DNA of 64,000 nucleotides from JADFNB01 sp036397455 (GCA_036397455.1 DASWIX010000058.1:1-64000); one strand, 5' to 3'. Shown: positions 1 through 9,419, counted from the stretch's first letter. Notes: generated by a model from the sequence alone, not told the origin. Program-made: numbers and translations.

Positions 1-158
1 TGCTCGTACTTGGCCTCCACGGCCGCGAGGGCTGTACGGAACTCGGCTGTTTCACCGTCCATCCGCGCGTGCATCTGCTCGTCCGTCTCCATTTGCGCCG
101 CCTGGCATGCCAGGCTCAACGCCGCCACCGCCACCGCCCCCCGTCCGATCCGTCTCAT
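1..158 (-). CDS. Putative lipoprotein, N-terminal part (runs off window)
   Basis: The reading frame starts at an ATG (158) and leaves the window after 52 codons. The first residues are a short basic n-region (MRRIGRG), an Ala/Val-rich core and the lipobox LSLAC near residues 14-18, so the mature protein should begin with a lipidated Cys and sit in the cell envelope. The following residues are rich in Glu, Met and Ala and look helical. A good ribosome site (GGGAGGAAA, complement of 161-170) lies just upstream and supports this start. No function can be assigned from the fragment. Confidence 0.72.
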   Translation of the reverse strand, partial: MRRIGRGAVAVAALSLACQAAQMETDEQMHARMDGETAEFRTALAAVEAKYE

Positions 159-249
159 AGTTTCCTCCCGAAAAGGCGACCTGATGCTGGTGAGCGGCGA
201 GAAGGTATCCCCCGAGGGGCGTGTCCGCGAGCCCGGCCACGCGCCTATC

Positions 250-700
250 TTCCCAGACAACCGGGTGCGCCGCCCCCGGGGGCGGCGCTCGATAGCTTCA
301 CCACCGACAGCCTCACGGCCCATATCGCCCTCCTCGCGTCCGATTCGTTCGCGGGTCGTGGACCCCCCCGTCCATTGGCGAAGAGCGCACGATGGCGTAC
401 CTGACCGAACAGTTCGGCGGGCCCGGGCTCCAGCCCGGCAACGACGGCAGCTGGTACCGGGAGGTGCCGATCGTGCGGATCGCCTCCGGTAGCGACGTGG
501 CTCTGGCCATCCGCGGGCAGGGCGCGCAGGCGCGCTTCCAGTATGGGACGGACGTCGTCGCCAATAGCAAGCACCCCGACAACGCCGTGACCGTGGCCGA
601 CGCGGAGGTCATGTTCGTGGGCTACGGGGTGGTGGCGCCGGAGTACGGCTGGAACGACTACGAGGGGCTCGACGTCGGCGGATGCCAGATCGCGGATTGA
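250..700 (+). pseudogene. Peptidase M28 family remnant (frameshifted, truncated)
   Basis: Two reading frames together give the N-terminal region of a secreted M28-type aminopeptidase: LTAHIALLASDSFAGRG in one frame, then MAYLTEQF and VMFVGYGVVAPEYGWNDYEG in the next. The frame changes in a run of seven C at 363-369; one extra C would restore it. There is no signal peptide or convincing start at the 5' end, and the 3' end stops at 700, before the zinc-binding part of the family. It looks like a decayed gene piece. The family match is from remembered sequence pattern. Confidence 0.6.
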
Positions 701-805
701 CCCCCGTGTCCCGCACGTTGCGGGAGATCCCGCTGCTCGCGGCAGGGGCACGGCCGCTAGCGGATCTCGTAGCTCACCTGTCAGAAACGATCATCGAGTA
801 TACTT

Positions 806-890
806 GGGCCCTGTAGGACTTGAAGCCGGAGGTGGCCAAGGGCTGCGACAGCAGCCCGCAGGCCAGCGAGGCCAAGTCCTGCAGGGGCCC
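806..890. repeat. Inverted repeat containing a copy of the tRNA 3' end
   Basis: Bases 806-824 (gggccctgtaggacttgaa) are identical to 928-946, the 3' end of the adjacent tRNA gene. About 50 bp further on, 873-890 is a near-perfect reverse complement of the same stretch, so the whole element folds into a long stem of about 17 bp. Inside it is a second perfect hairpin, gggctgc/gcagccc at 840-857. It could be an attachment-site scar left by an element that used the tRNA, or a structured RNA element. Confidence 0.6.
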
Positions 891-898
891 ACAGCAAG

Positions 899-920
899 CG
901 GCCGCGCATGCGCGCGGCCG
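899..920 (-). terminator. GC-rich hairpin just 3' of the tRNA gene
   Basis: Perfect 9-bp stem CGGCCGCGC/GCGCGGCCG with an ATGC loop, seven bases downstream of the tRNA 3' end on the minus strand. The position suits a terminator or a processing signal, but no U-tract follows it, so the role is uncertain. Confidence 0.35.
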
Positions 921-926
921 TTGCAG

Positions 927-1000
<74 letters not shown>

Positions 1001-1017
1001 GTGTGAGCAAGTTGGCG

Positions 1018-1866
1018 ATGAACGACCACCAATTCAACCGCGCCGCGCTCGCGGCGCTGCTCGCTGCGCTGGCGGCACCCGGCATGCTCACCGGCCAGCG
1101 TTGCCAGACCGGTGTGTCGCTGCCGCGGGTCGCGGCCATCGCCGGCGGGTTCACCGCTCTCCAGACCACGGTCATCCTCATCCGACAAGATGACTGGTGG
1201 GTCACGCCCAGGACGGGGTTTCATTTCGGGTCCGGCGGGAGTCCCAGCCGGAGCCAGGACAAACTGCTCCACGCGGCCATCGCGTATCAGGCGTCGCAGG
1301 TGGCGATCCTCGCCTGGGATTGGGCCTGCGTGCCTCCGACCCTCGCAGCATGGCTCGGCGCCGCGGTTGGCATCGCGGTCGGTCTCCCCAAGGAGATCGG
1401 GGACGGCTTGCACGAGGGCAAGGGATTCGCCACCGACGATTTCGGCGCCAGTGTCGGCGCTGCCATCCTCCCCGCGCTCCACCGTACGTGGGCGCCGTCT
1501 CGCGTGATCCAATTGAAGGGAAACTACTGGCCGTCAGCCGAGTTTCGCGATCGCACGGGCGGGTTACCGCAACTCGAAAACGACTATGCCGGCCAGCGCT
1601 ACTTCCTGGCGATCGATCCCGGTCTCCTCCCCTCCGGGGCCGGTGCCTGGCCCGACTGGCTGGGGCTCGCGGTCGGGCACAGCGTTCCGACCTGGCTCAG
1701 CGCTCCGCCGGAGGACGAGTGGTATGTGACTTTGGACCTGAACGCGCGCGGGCTACCCGTGAACACGCCATGGTGGCAAAAGGTCGCCGCCCTGATCGAC
1801 CAGCTCCACCTTCCGCTCCCGGGACTCCGCCTGACGAGCGGTGAGGTGCGGTTTGGCCTGTATTGA
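1018..1866 (+). CDS. DUF2279 (YfiM-like) family protein
   Basis: A 282-residue protein. The central part carries the family signature DKLLHAAIAYQASQ followed by GLPKEIGDGLHEGKGF and TDDFGASVGAA, features of DUF2279/YfiM proteins, which are membrane- or periplasm-associated and of unknown function. Hydrophobic stretches near the N-terminus and around the signature suggest membrane insertion. A GTG at 1003 in the same frame is an alternative start, but it lies 3 bp from the tRNA gene, so the ATG at 1018 is preferred. No operon partner: the next gene is convergent. Confidence 0.72.
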   Translation: MNDHQFNRAALAALLAALAAPGMLTGQRCQTGVSLPRVAAIAGGFTALQTTVILIRQDDWWVTPRTGFHFGSGGSPSRSQDKLLHAAIAYQASQVAILAWDWACVPPTLAAWLGAAVGIAVGLPKEIGDGLHEGKGFATDDFGASVGAAILPALHRTWAPSRVIQLKGNYWPSAEFRDRTGGLPQLENDYAGQRYFLAIDPGLLPSGAGAWPDWLGLAVGHSVPTWLSAPPEDEWYVTLDLNARGLPVNTPWWQKVAALIDQLHLPLPGLRLTSGEVRFGLY

Positions 1867-1930
1867 CGCGCGCGCGGTCCGTCCTCGACCGTCCTGGCTG
1901 TCTTCCGACCGTCCTTGACAGTCGTTGCCC

Positions 1931-3052
1931 CTACCCCGCCAACTCCCGATACAGCTCCAAATGTCCTGAAATCATCTTCCCGATGGTGTACCGCTCCAGC
2001 ACCCGGTTCCTTCCCGCCTCGCCCATCCTGGTTCGCATGGCCGGGTCGTTCGCCAGGCGCTGCATGGCCTTGCGGAGCTCGGCGGCATCGCCGACGGCAA
2101 CCTGCAGGCCGGTTACGTCGGGTTGATTGACTTCGCGCACACCGGTCCGCAGCGCGGTCGTGATAATCGGGCGCTGCGTCGCCATGGCCTCGATCAGCGT
2201 GATACCGAACATCTCCTGCGGGCTCACGCTCGGCAGGACCACGTAGCTCGCGGCCTGGTAGTACGCGGGCAGATGGGCGTCAGGCACCTCGCCGGCGCAG
2301 ACGACTTGTTGGTGAAGGCCGAGACGCTCGATTCGCACGTCGAGTGCTGCTCGTTCCGGTCCGCTCCCGACGATGACCACGTGCAAGTCGGTACCGCGCA
2401 CCGCGTCCACCAGGATCTGGAGACCCTTGTAGCCGACCAGTCGTCCCACGAACAGCGCGACGGCGATGTTCCGATCGGACGGGAAGCAGGCCGGTCGTTC
2501 GACCTTGGGGTTGGGTGCGAATCGCTCCACGTCGACCCCCAAGGGGATGACGCGCACCTTCGCCTCGAATCCGCGCAATTCGCGTGAGCACTCGATATGC
2601 GTTCCGGTGGGGACCACGATGTTCGCCGCGCGCTTCAGGGCGCCGCGCACCACGGGACCGTAGAATGGCCTGGCGATTGCCCGACGCCGAATGTCCGAGT
2701 GATGGGTGATCACGAGGGGCCGCCGCACGCCGAGGATCGCCGCCAGGTCGGCGAGCGGATGTGGGTGGTGCAGGTGGACGACGTCGGCCGGCCACCGGGC
2801 CGCCGCGAGGTAGCCGGGCGCGATGGGTTGCGACCAGACGATGCCCGTGGTCGGTAACCGGACGACCACGACGTCCCCGCGCGGCGGTTCCGTCACGCGC
2901 ATTCCCGGGTCGCGAATCCACGACGATCCGGTGGCCGCCACGACGCGCACCTCGTGGCCGGCGTCCGCCGCGCCCTCGGCGAGTTGACGCACCACCGATT
3001 CGAGTCCGCCGGGATCGGGATGGTAGAACTTCGACAGATGCAGAATCTTCAT
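1931..3052 (-). CDS. Glycosyltransferase family 4
   Basis: A 373-residue GT-B fold glycosyltransferase. The N-terminal Rossmann domain opens with MKILHLSKFYHP and the acceptor-side loop DPGGLE. The C-terminal domain has FVGRLVGYKGLQ, and the nucleotide-sugar site E-x7-E (EMFGITLIE, about residues 280-288). GT4 enzymes of this type are cytoplasmic retaining transferases that add a sugar to a lipid-linked oligosaccharide. Its ATG overlaps the stop of the upstream WecA-like gene, so the two are translationally coupled and probably act consecutively in polysaccharide assembly. The sugar is not predictable. Confidence 0.9.
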   Translation of the reverse strand: MKILHLSKFYHPDPGGLESVVRQLAEGAADAGHEVRVVAATGSSWIRDPGMRVTEPPRGDVVVVRLPTTGIVWSQPIAPGYLAAARWPADVVHLHHPHPLADLAAILGVRRPLVITHHSDIRRRAIARPFYGPVVRGALKRAANIVVPTGTHIECSRELRGFEAKVRVIPLGVDVERFAPNPKVERPACFPSDRNIAVALFVGRLVGYKGLQILVDAVRGTDLHVVIVGSGPERAALDVRIERLGLHQQVVCAGEVPDAHLPAYYQAASYVVLPSVSPQEMFGITLIEAMATQRPIITTALRTGVREVNQPDVTGLQVAVGDAAELRKAMQRLANDPAMRTRMGEAGRNRVLERYTIGKMISGHLELYRELAG

Positions 3053-4515
3053 CTGTCAGTCGCCACCTCCAGGACGACCTTCGCCGCGGCGGCGCTCAGC
3101 GCCGGCTGGACGACTTCCAGCAGCAGATTCACGTCCAGCAACAGCGTGCGTCGACCGAGGCGGCGACGTAGTCGCAGTTCTCCCGTCCAGCTCTGTCCAG
3201 TGAACGGACACACTACCTCCCACTCGTCATGGCCTCGCTGCACCCACTGCTCGATGAAGGAGCCGTCGACCAGGTGCCAGGATCGCGAGTCGCCGCGCCG
3301 GTCGCTCCCGCCCGAGACGACGAGCACGACGTCGTCAAACTCGGAACGCCCGAACAGCAGCGCCAGCGCCGCACGAATATCGTCCAACGACGTGGCGGTT
3401 TCGAGCCGCTCGGCGGCGCGCCGGAGCCCAATATTGATGGCGATCCGGCGGGGCTGCAACGCCCCTTGCTTCGCGAGCCGGGCGAGTTCGTTGAGTTCGT
3501 GCAGGCGGAGAAACCGGGCGATCAGCCAGAAGCCGGCTCCAAACACGATCAAGGCGACCGCGTAGGATCGGGCGTTCGGATTGATGAACAACATGGCCAC
3601 CAACGCGACGGCGGCGCTGGCGCCGTAGATCCAGGCAACGACCTGTCGGGGATTGAACCCGACCCGCGCGAGCTGGTGGTGGAGGTGACTGTGGTCCCGA
3701 GCGAAGACGGACCGGCCTCGCAGAATGCGACGGACGAGTGTTATCGTGGTGTCGACCACCGGAACCGCGAAGGCGAAAAGCGGCACGGCAATGGCGACGA
3801 GCGTTGGCCCCTTGGTCGAACCTTCGACCGCGAGGCCGGCGAGGAGGAATCCGACGATCAGGCTGCCTGAATCGCCAAGAAACGCGCGGGCGGGCGGGAA
3901 GTTGAACGGCAGGAACCCGAGCAACGCGCCCGCGATCCCCGCCGCGAGGAGACCGATGGCCGGATGGCCCAACGCGACGGACATCATCAGGATGGCGGTC
4001 GCCGAGAAGAAGGCGGATCCACCGGCCACGCCGTCGGCGCCATCGAGCAGATTGAATGCGTTGGCGATCCCGACCAGCCACACGACGGTCACACAGGCGC
4101 CGAGGACCGGCCCCAAGGTCACGATCCCAAATGGCGCGGAGACGAGTTCGATGCGTGCACCAAGCAAGTACACACCCAAACCGATGACCGTCTGGACACC
4201 GAACTTCACCTTCGCGGAGAGAGGGGACACGTCGTCGGCGGTGCCGAGCGCCAACATGGCCAAGGCGCCGAGTAAGACCGGTGCGAATCGCTCGGGGGCG
4301 TTGAGCAGGGTGGCACCGGTGGGCCGGAACACGACGCCCACCAGCGTCAGCGCGAAGGCAGCCCCGAGGGCGATGGCCCAGCCCCCGACGCGCGGCACAG
4401 GGGGATCGCGCGTATCGTCGAGCGCACCGATCCGGGCGGCCAACGCCATGAGCGGCGGCATCCACAGGGCGGTGATCGCCGCTGCGAGCACGAATACGGC
4501 CAGGTACGACCCCAC
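3049..4515 (-). CDS. Undecaprenyl-phosphate sugar-1-phosphate transferase, WecA/TagO-like
   Basis: A 488-residue polytopic membrane enzyme of the PNPT/MraY superfamily, which loads the first sugar phosphate (commonly GlcNAc-1-P) on undecaprenyl phosphate. Visible motifs in order: TADD (92-95), NAFNLLDGADG (152-162), FLGDSGS (212-218), and the HSHLHHQL loop (275-282). About ten hydrophobic segments end near residue 340. The remaining ~145 residues are soluble, basic at first, and absent from a minimal WecA; they may be a regulatory domain. It is the first gene of a two-gene minus-strand unit that diverges from the big plus-strand run at 4587. Confidence 0.88.
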   Translation of the reverse strand: MGSYLAVFVLAAAITALWMPPLMALAARIGALDDTRDPPVPRVGGWAIALGAAFALTLVGVVFRPTGATLLNAPERFAPVLLGALAMLALGTADDVSPLSAKVKFGVQTVIGLGVYLLGARIELVSAPFGIVTLGPVLGACVTVVWLVGIANAFNLLDGADGVAGGSAFFSATAILMMSVALGHPAIGLLAAGIAGALLGFLPFNFPPARAFLGDSGSLIVGFLLAGLAVEGSTKGPTLVAIAVPLFAFAVPVVDTTITLVRRILRGRSVFARDHSHLHHQLARVGFNPRQVVAWIYGASAAVALVAMLFINPNARSYAVALIVFGAGFWLIARFLRLHELNELARLAKQGALQPRRIAINIGLRRAAERLETATSLDDIRAALALLFGRSEFDDVVLVVSGGSDRRGDSRSWHLVDGSFIEQWVQRGHDEWEVVCPFTGQSWTGELRLRRRLGRRTLLLDVNLLLEVVQPALSAAAAKVVLEVATDR

Positions 4516-4586
4516 CGGCTATTCGCCGCCGCATGAAATCATGGCTAAAGACTGGCGTTCCGTTACCCAATGTCAACCGTGATCCG

Positions 4587-5585
4587 GTGAGCGGCATCGT
4601 GATCGTGTCACCTGGCTTTCCCGAATCGGCGGGGGGGGTGACCGACCACACCGCACGCCTCGTCGTCTCGTGGGAGGCGTCGGGGATTCCCGTGCGCGTC
4701 TTCGCGGGGCCGTCCGGCGACCCCCGGTCCCTCGCCACCGAATGGCGCGCCGCGGGTGTCGCGGCGGTCCTCCTCCAGTATGTCCCGTTCTTGTACGGGC
4801 GGCGCGGGCTGTCACGCTTCCCGGAGCAACTCGCGCGGGCGGCCGCGTCCACCAGGATCCGGGTGACGGTGTTCGTGCACGAACCGTGGGTGCCGCCGAC
4901 CCGGCCGGTGTGGTGGCTACTGTCTCCCCAGCAACGCCGCCAGCTTCGCCGGCTCGTCGCATGCGCGAACTGCACGGTCACGGCCGTGCCCGCCTGGGCG
5001 TCCGGGCTGGGAGGTCACGTGGACATCGTATACGTCGGGGCGACCATGACGGCTGCTGACGCGCCCACCGCCCCACCACTCCAATCGCCCGTCGTGTTCT
5101 CACCGACGGCTGCCGGCCTGGCTTGGGACTGGATCGAGTCGGCCGCACTCGCCATCGGCGCGAGTCCCCATCTGATTCTGATCGGCGGTGATCCGGCGGA
5201 TGATCGGATCCCCCGAACACTCGAACTCGACCGCCGGGGCCACCTGCCAGCGCAGGCAGCGGTCGGATTACTAGGCAGCGCACCGCTGGTGCTCGCCCCC
5301 TTCACGGATGGATTGACCGGCCGGCGAACATCCGTGATGGCGGCGCTGCGGGTCGGTGCCCGGGTCGTGTCGTCGGCCGGTGACCTGTACGACCCGCTAT
5401 TCGACGATTCGCCCGTGACGATTGCCCGTTCGAAGGAAGCGTTTGCCGCCCTCGCGGCGGAGCGGTGGCGCGCGGGGGACGATGGCGGTCGGTCGGAGCG
5501 GATCGCGTGGTACCAACGGCATTTCGACCACCAGCGGCTCGACCGCCGGCTCGCGGCGCTGGTGCTCGGCGACAGCGATGAGTAG
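4587..5585 (+). CDS. Putative glycosyltransferase (divergent GT-B fold)
   Basis: About 332 residues if translation starts at the GTG 4587 (IVIVSPGFPESAGGV follows); an in-frame ATG at 4533 would add 18 residues that look unlike a glycosyltransferase N-terminus. The N-terminal domain has the PGFPESAGGVTDHT acceptor-loop pattern. The C-terminal half has the expected helix/strand layout but no clear E-x7-E motif, so donor binding may differ. First gene of the coupled plus-strand run; its stop overlaps the start of the flippase gene. The 71-bp gap to the divergent WecA-like gene must hold both promoters. Confidence 0.68.
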   Translation: MSGIVIVSPGFPESAGGVTDHTARLVVSWEASGIPVRVFAGPSGDPRSLATEWRAAGVAAVLLQYVPFLYGRRGLSRFPEQLARAAASTRIRVTVFVHEPWVPPTRPVWWLLSPQQRRQLRRLVACANCTVTAVPAWASGLGGHVDIVYVGATMTAADAPTAPPLQSPVVFSPTAAGLAWDWIESAALAIGASPHLILIGGDPADDRIPRTLELDRRGHLPAQAAVGLLGSAPLVLAPFTDGLTGRRTSVMAALRVGARVVSSAGDLYDPLFDDSPVTIARSKEAFAALAAERWRAGDDGGRSERIAWYQRHFDHQRLDRRLAALVLGDSDE

Positions 5586-7119
5586 GACGCGCCGATTCCT
5601 CAGCGGGCTGGTGCTGAGCTACGTCAACGTGGTCATGGTGACCCTCGTCGGGCTGTGGCTGACGAGGTTCCTGCTGCACCGCCTCGGGGAGTCCGACTAC
5701 GGCCTGTGGCTGATCGTCGCCCAGGTGCTGGCCTACCTGCTGTTGATGGACATCGGCGTCGTGGCGCTGCTCCCGCGGGAGATCGCGTACGCCACCGGTC
5801 GGGCCGGAAGCGGGACGGAATCACACGCGCAACTCCGCGCCATCGGGACGCGGACCATGGCGATCGTCATGTGGCAGGTGCCGGTCGTCGCCGTGGTCAG
5901 TGTGGTCGTCTTGCTGTTGTTTCCCGCCGCCTGGGCGCCACTGCGACTGCCCTTCTCGGCGGTGCTCGCGGGATTCGTCTTCTTCTTTCCCCTGCGCGTG
6001 TACCATGCCCTGCTGCGCGGGTTGCAGGATCTCGCGTTTCTGAGCATCACCAACACGGTGAGTTGGGCCGCCGGTACGATCGTCATCGTCACGCTTGTAC
6101 TTGCCGGCGCCGGCCTCTATGCCCTCGCCACCGGATGGGTGGTGACGCAGGCCGTATCCGGGCTCGCGTGGTGGGGACGCCTGCGACGCCGCTACCCGCA
6201 GGTGTTGCCGGCCGGGCTGGCACGAGTCCGATGGACCGAGGCGAAGCGACACCTCGCGAGCGGCGGCTGGATCAGTACGGCGCAAATCGCCGAAGTGTTC
6301 GTGGCCGGAACGGATCTGTTGATTCTCGGCCGGGTCATCGGGCCCGCGGCGGTGGTGCTCTATTTCTGCACCGGCAAGGTCATTAGCGTGTTGCGGCACC
6401 AGCCGCAGATGCTGATGGAGGCGGCCCAACCGGGGTTGAGTGAAATGAAGACCGGGACGAGCCGGGACCGATTGCAGGCGGTGTGTACCGCACTCGCCCA
6501 GGCGATGTTGCTGCTCAGCGGGGCGGTCGCCTGCGTCGTGGTGGGCGTCAATGACGGGTTCGTGCGGTGGTGGGTGGGCGGCGAATTCTACGGCGGCGCC
6601 GGCCTGACCGCAGCCCTGTTGGGCGCCATGCTACTGCGACACTGGAACGTGACCACGGTTTACGCGCTGTTCGCGTTCGGGAAGGAGCGCCGCATCGCCA
6701 TCACCACGCTGGCTGACGGGATCGTCACCATCGCGTCGCAACTCGTGTTGGCGCTGCTCATGGGACCGCTCGGGGTCGCGCTCGGCGCCATGGTGGGTGT
6801 CGTGTTCGTCAGCCTCCCGGCGAACCTGATCGGCCTCGGACGCGAAACCGGCAACACGGTCGCGCTCGCGATGGCCCCACTGCCCTGGGCGTGGCGCTTC
6901 GGATTGGCCCTGGCGCTGGCCGTGGCGTTTGCCGCACGGTGGACGCCGTCGTCGTTCGTCTCGCTCGCCGCCGCGACGCTCGTGTTGACGCTCGTGTACG
7001 TGATCGTCGTCGCGCCGTTGGCGCTGCGTGGGGAACTCGGCTCGTACACCAGGCAATACCTGTTTCCGCTGTGGCATCGCGTGACCCGGGCGCTCGGCTT
7101 CGGCGCGAGCCATGCCTGA
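5578..7119 (+). CDS. Wzx-like polysaccharide flippase
   Basis: A 513-residue polytopic membrane protein of the polysaccharide transporter (RfbX/MOP) type, with about 12-14 hydrophobic segments. It begins SRTRRFLSGLVLSYVNVV and has the typical N-terminal GLWLTRFLLHRLGESDYGLW stretch. Its role would be to flip undecaprenyl-linked repeat units to the periplasmic face. The ATG 5578 overlaps the preceding stop (ATGAGTAG), which settles the start; a longer upstream frame only shadows the previous gene. Its own stop overlaps the next gene's ATG. Confidence 0.85.
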   Translation: MSRTRRFLSGLVLSYVNVVMVTLVGLWLTRFLLHRLGESDYGLWLIVAQVLAYLLLMDIGVVALLPREIAYATGRAGSGTESHAQLRAIGTRTMAIVMWQVPVVAVVSVVVLLLFPAAWAPLRLPFSAVLAGFVFFFPLRVYHALLRGLQDLAFLSITNTVSWAAGTIVIVTLVLAGAGLYALATGWVVTQAVSGLAWWGRLRRRYPQVLPAGLARVRWTEAKRHLASGGWISTAQIAEVFVAGTDLLILGRVIGPAAVVLYFCTGKVISVLRHQPQMLMEAAQPGLSEMKTGTSRDRLQAVCTALAQAMLLLSGAVACVVVGVNDGFVRWWVGGEFYGGAGLTAALLGAMLLRHWNVTTVYALFAFGKERRIAITTLADGIVTIASQLVLALLMGPLGVALGAMVGVVFVSLPANLIGLGRETGNTVALAMAPLPWAWRFGLALALAVAFAARWTPSSFVSLAAATLVLTLVYVIVVAPLALRGELGSYTRQYLFPLWHRVTRALGFGASHA

Positions 7120-8206
7120 GCCCCCCCGCGTGTTGCATGTCGTCCCCGCGCTGTTCAGCCAGGCGGGCGGGATCCTCGGGGGCGCGGAGCGGTATGCGCA
7201 TGAACTCGCGCGCCACATGGCGGCGTCGGTCCCGACCACGCTGCTCAGCTTCGGTCCCGCGGCGCGCACCGAAACCGACGGCCCGCTGACCATCCGGGTA
7301 CTTGGCGATCCGTGGTACGTGCGCGGCCAGCGCACCAACCCTGTCGCCCGCGGCCTGGTGCGCGTGGTCGGCGAATTCGATGTCATTCACTGCCATCAGC
7401 AGCATGTGCTGGCCAGTACGGTTCTGTCCGTCGCCGCCAGGCTGCGCGGGCGTCGCGTGTTCGTCAGCGACCTCGGCGGTGGCGGATGGGACGTTTCCAG
7501 CTACCTGTCGACCGACAGGTTATACCATGGCCACCTGCACATCAGCGAGTACAGCCGGCGCGTGAACGGCCACACCACCCGCGCCAATGCCCATGTCATC
7601 TACGGAGGGATCGACATCGAGAAGTTTGCCCCGCCCGGAGACGGCCGGACCCGGGCGGGCGCGGTATTTGTCGGACGGTGGCTCCCGCACAAAGGGCTGA
7701 ACTACCTGGTCGAGGGCACCCCGCCGGCGATGCCGCTGGAGATCATCGGGCAGGCGTATCATGAGCGTTTCGCGGCCGATGTACGCCGGCTTGCGGCCGG
7801 CAAGGCGATTCGGTTTCGGGAAGACTGCGATGATGAGGCCCTTGTCGCCGCTTACCGTCGCGCGGCCTGCGTCGTGCTGCCGAGTGTCTACCGCGACCTC
7901 TACGGCCAGGAGACCCGCGTCCCCGAACTCCTGGGCCAGACGCTGCTGGAAGGGATGGCGTGCGGCGCCGTGCCGGTTTGCACCGACGTGGCGAGCATGC
8001 CGGAGATCGTCACCGATGGGCAGAACGGTTTCGTCGTGCCCCCCAACGACGCGTCCGCCCTGGGGGATCGCTTGACGTGGATCGCGGCACACCCGGACGA
8101 GGCGGCCGCGCTGGGGGCGGCCGCACGCCGCACGGTCGAGCAACGGTTCACCTGGCCCCAGGTAGTCGACCGCTGTCTGCGGATCTACGCCGGCGACCGG
8201 GCGTGA
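7112..8206 (+). CDS. Glycosyltransferase family 4
   Basis: A 364-residue GT-B enzyme. The N-terminal domain has the GGILGGAERYAHELARH acceptor loop; the C-terminal domain has FVGRWLPHKGLNYL and the donor-site motif ELLGQTLLEGMACG. It starts within the flippase stop, showing translational coupling. Expected to act in the cytoplasm on lipid-linked oligosaccharide. Donor and linkage are not predictable. Confidence 0.88.
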   Translation: MPEPPRVLHVVPALFSQAGGILGGAERYAHELARHMAASVPTTLLSFGPAARTETDGPLTIRVLGDPWYVRGQRTNPVARGLVRVVGEFDVIHCHQQHVLASTVLSVAARLRGRRVFVSDLGGGGWDVSSYLSTDRLYHGHLHISEYSRRVNGHTTRANAHVIYGGIDIEKFAPPGDGRTRAGAVFVGRWLPHKGLNYLVEGTPPAMPLEIIGQAYHERFAADVRRLAAGKAIRFREDCDDEALVAAYRRAACVVLPSVYRDLYGQETRVPELLGQTLLEGMACGAVPVCTDVASMPEIVTDGQNGFVVPPNDASALGDRLTWIAAHPDEAAALGAAARRTVEQRFTWPQVVDRCLRIYAGDRA

Positions 8207-8210
8207 TCGC

Positions 8211-9419
8211 GTGCGCATAGCGATCACCAACTGGACCACTCGACGCGTGGGCGGTGTGGAAGCCTACCTGGGCCGCGTGGTGCCGTTGCTCGCGCGTGCG
8301 GGGCACGACCTCGCGCTCGTGGCCGAAGTGACTGGACCGGCGGACCGCGAACCGATCGTCGACGGAGACCAGATACCGGCCTGGACGGCGGATGGGGACG
8401 GACGCGAGGCGATGATCGCCCGCGTGCGCCAATGGCGACCGGACGCGGTGTACGCGCACGGTTTCCTCGACCCGGCGCTGGATGCGGCGTGCACCGGGCT
8501 GGCCCCCACTGTGCAGTTCTTGCACACCTACTATGGCACCTGCATCAGCGGCGCCAAGACGTTCACGGTGCCGGCGATCCGCCCGTGCGACCGCCGCTTT
8601 GGGCCGGGGTGTCTCGTGCGGTACTATCCGCGGCGAACCGGCGGGCTCAATCCCGTCACGATGGCACGCGAGTACCGGCGGCAGCAGCGGCGACTCGATG
8701 CGCTGCGCTCAAGCCGCCTGCTGCTCACGCACTCGGACCACATGCGCCATGAGTATCTGCGACACGGGTTCCCGGCCGATCGGGTGCGGAAGATCCGCTG
8801 GTACGTGCCGTCCCCCAACGCGGACGACGGTACGGAGTCACCCGGCACCCGGCACGACCTGCTGTTCGTCGGACGCATGGACCGCCTCAAGGGCGGAACC
8901 GTGCTGCTCGACGCCCTGGGCAGCGTCACCACCACTGCGACACCGCTGTACGTCACGTTCGTGGGGGACGGACCGGATCGTGCCGCATGGGAACGGCGCG
9001 CGGCGGCACTTCGCCTCCGACACCCGGGGCTCACCATCACCTTTGCCGGGTGGCTCACGGGGCAGGCCTTGGAGGAGCGCTACCGTCGGGCGCGCCTGCT
9101 CGTCGTGCCGAGTCTCTGGCCGGAGCCGTTCGGCCAGGTCGGTCTCGAGGCCGCCCAACATGGGGTACCGGCCGTGGCGTTCGACGTGGGAGGCATCGCG
9201 GAGTGGCTGCGGGACGGGATCACCGGAACGCTGGTAGCGGAACTGGCGAGTCCTGCCGCCCTGGCGCGGGCGATCAATGCCCTCCTGACGGATCCCGAAC
9301 GGTGCGCCGCCTTGTCCCGGGGCGCTAAGGCGCACGCGACGCAGTTTTCCGCGGCGAACCACCTGTCGGATCTCGAGCGTGCTCTCAACGACGCCCTCGG
9401 ACTCGCCCCAACCGGCTAG
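8211..9419 (+). CDS. Glycosyltransferase family 4
   Basis: A 402-residue GT-B enzyme, GTG start 4 bp after the previous stop. The N-terminus MRIAITNWTTRRVGGVEAYL gives the glycine-rich acceptor loop. The C-terminal domain has LLFVGRMDRLKGG, and a catalytic region LWPEPFGQVGLEAAQHG with the E-x7-E spacing. A Cys-containing segment (CDRRFGPGCLVRYY, about residues 125-138) resembles the zinc-knuckle-like insertion seen in a subgroup of GT4 enzymes. Part of the coupled run from 4587. Confidence 0.88.
   Translation: MRIAITNWTTRRVGGVEAYLGRVVPLLARAGHDLALVAEVTGPADREPIVDGDQIPAWTADGDGREAMIARVRQWRPDAVYAHGFLDPALDAACTGLAPTVQFLHTYYGTCISGAKTFTVPAIRPCDRRFGPGCLVRYYPRRTGGLNPVTMAREYRRQQRRLDALRSSRLLLTHSDHMRHEYLRHGFPADRVRKIRWYVPSPNADDGTESPGTRHDLLFVGRMDRLKGGTVLLDALGSVTTTATPLYVTFVGDGPDRAAWERRAAALRLRHPGLTITFAGWLTGQALEERYRRARLLVVPSLWPEPFGQVGLEAAQHGVPAVAFDVGGIAEWLRDGITGTLVAELASPAALARAINALLTDPERCAALSRGAKAHATQFSAANHLSDLERALNDALGLAPTG

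Noticed and set aside
245..751. Long minus-strand frame over the M28 remnant
   Set aside because: High-GC shadow of the peptidase frames, no recognisable motifs.
806..890. Second tRNA gene
   Set aside because: Only the 3' acceptor/T-arm sequence is present; there is no D-arm or anticodon arm.
3335..4981. Very long minus-strand frame (548 codons)
   Set aside because: It runs out of frame over the WecA-like gene and the divergent transferase; the protein is Arg/Ala-rich with no domain.
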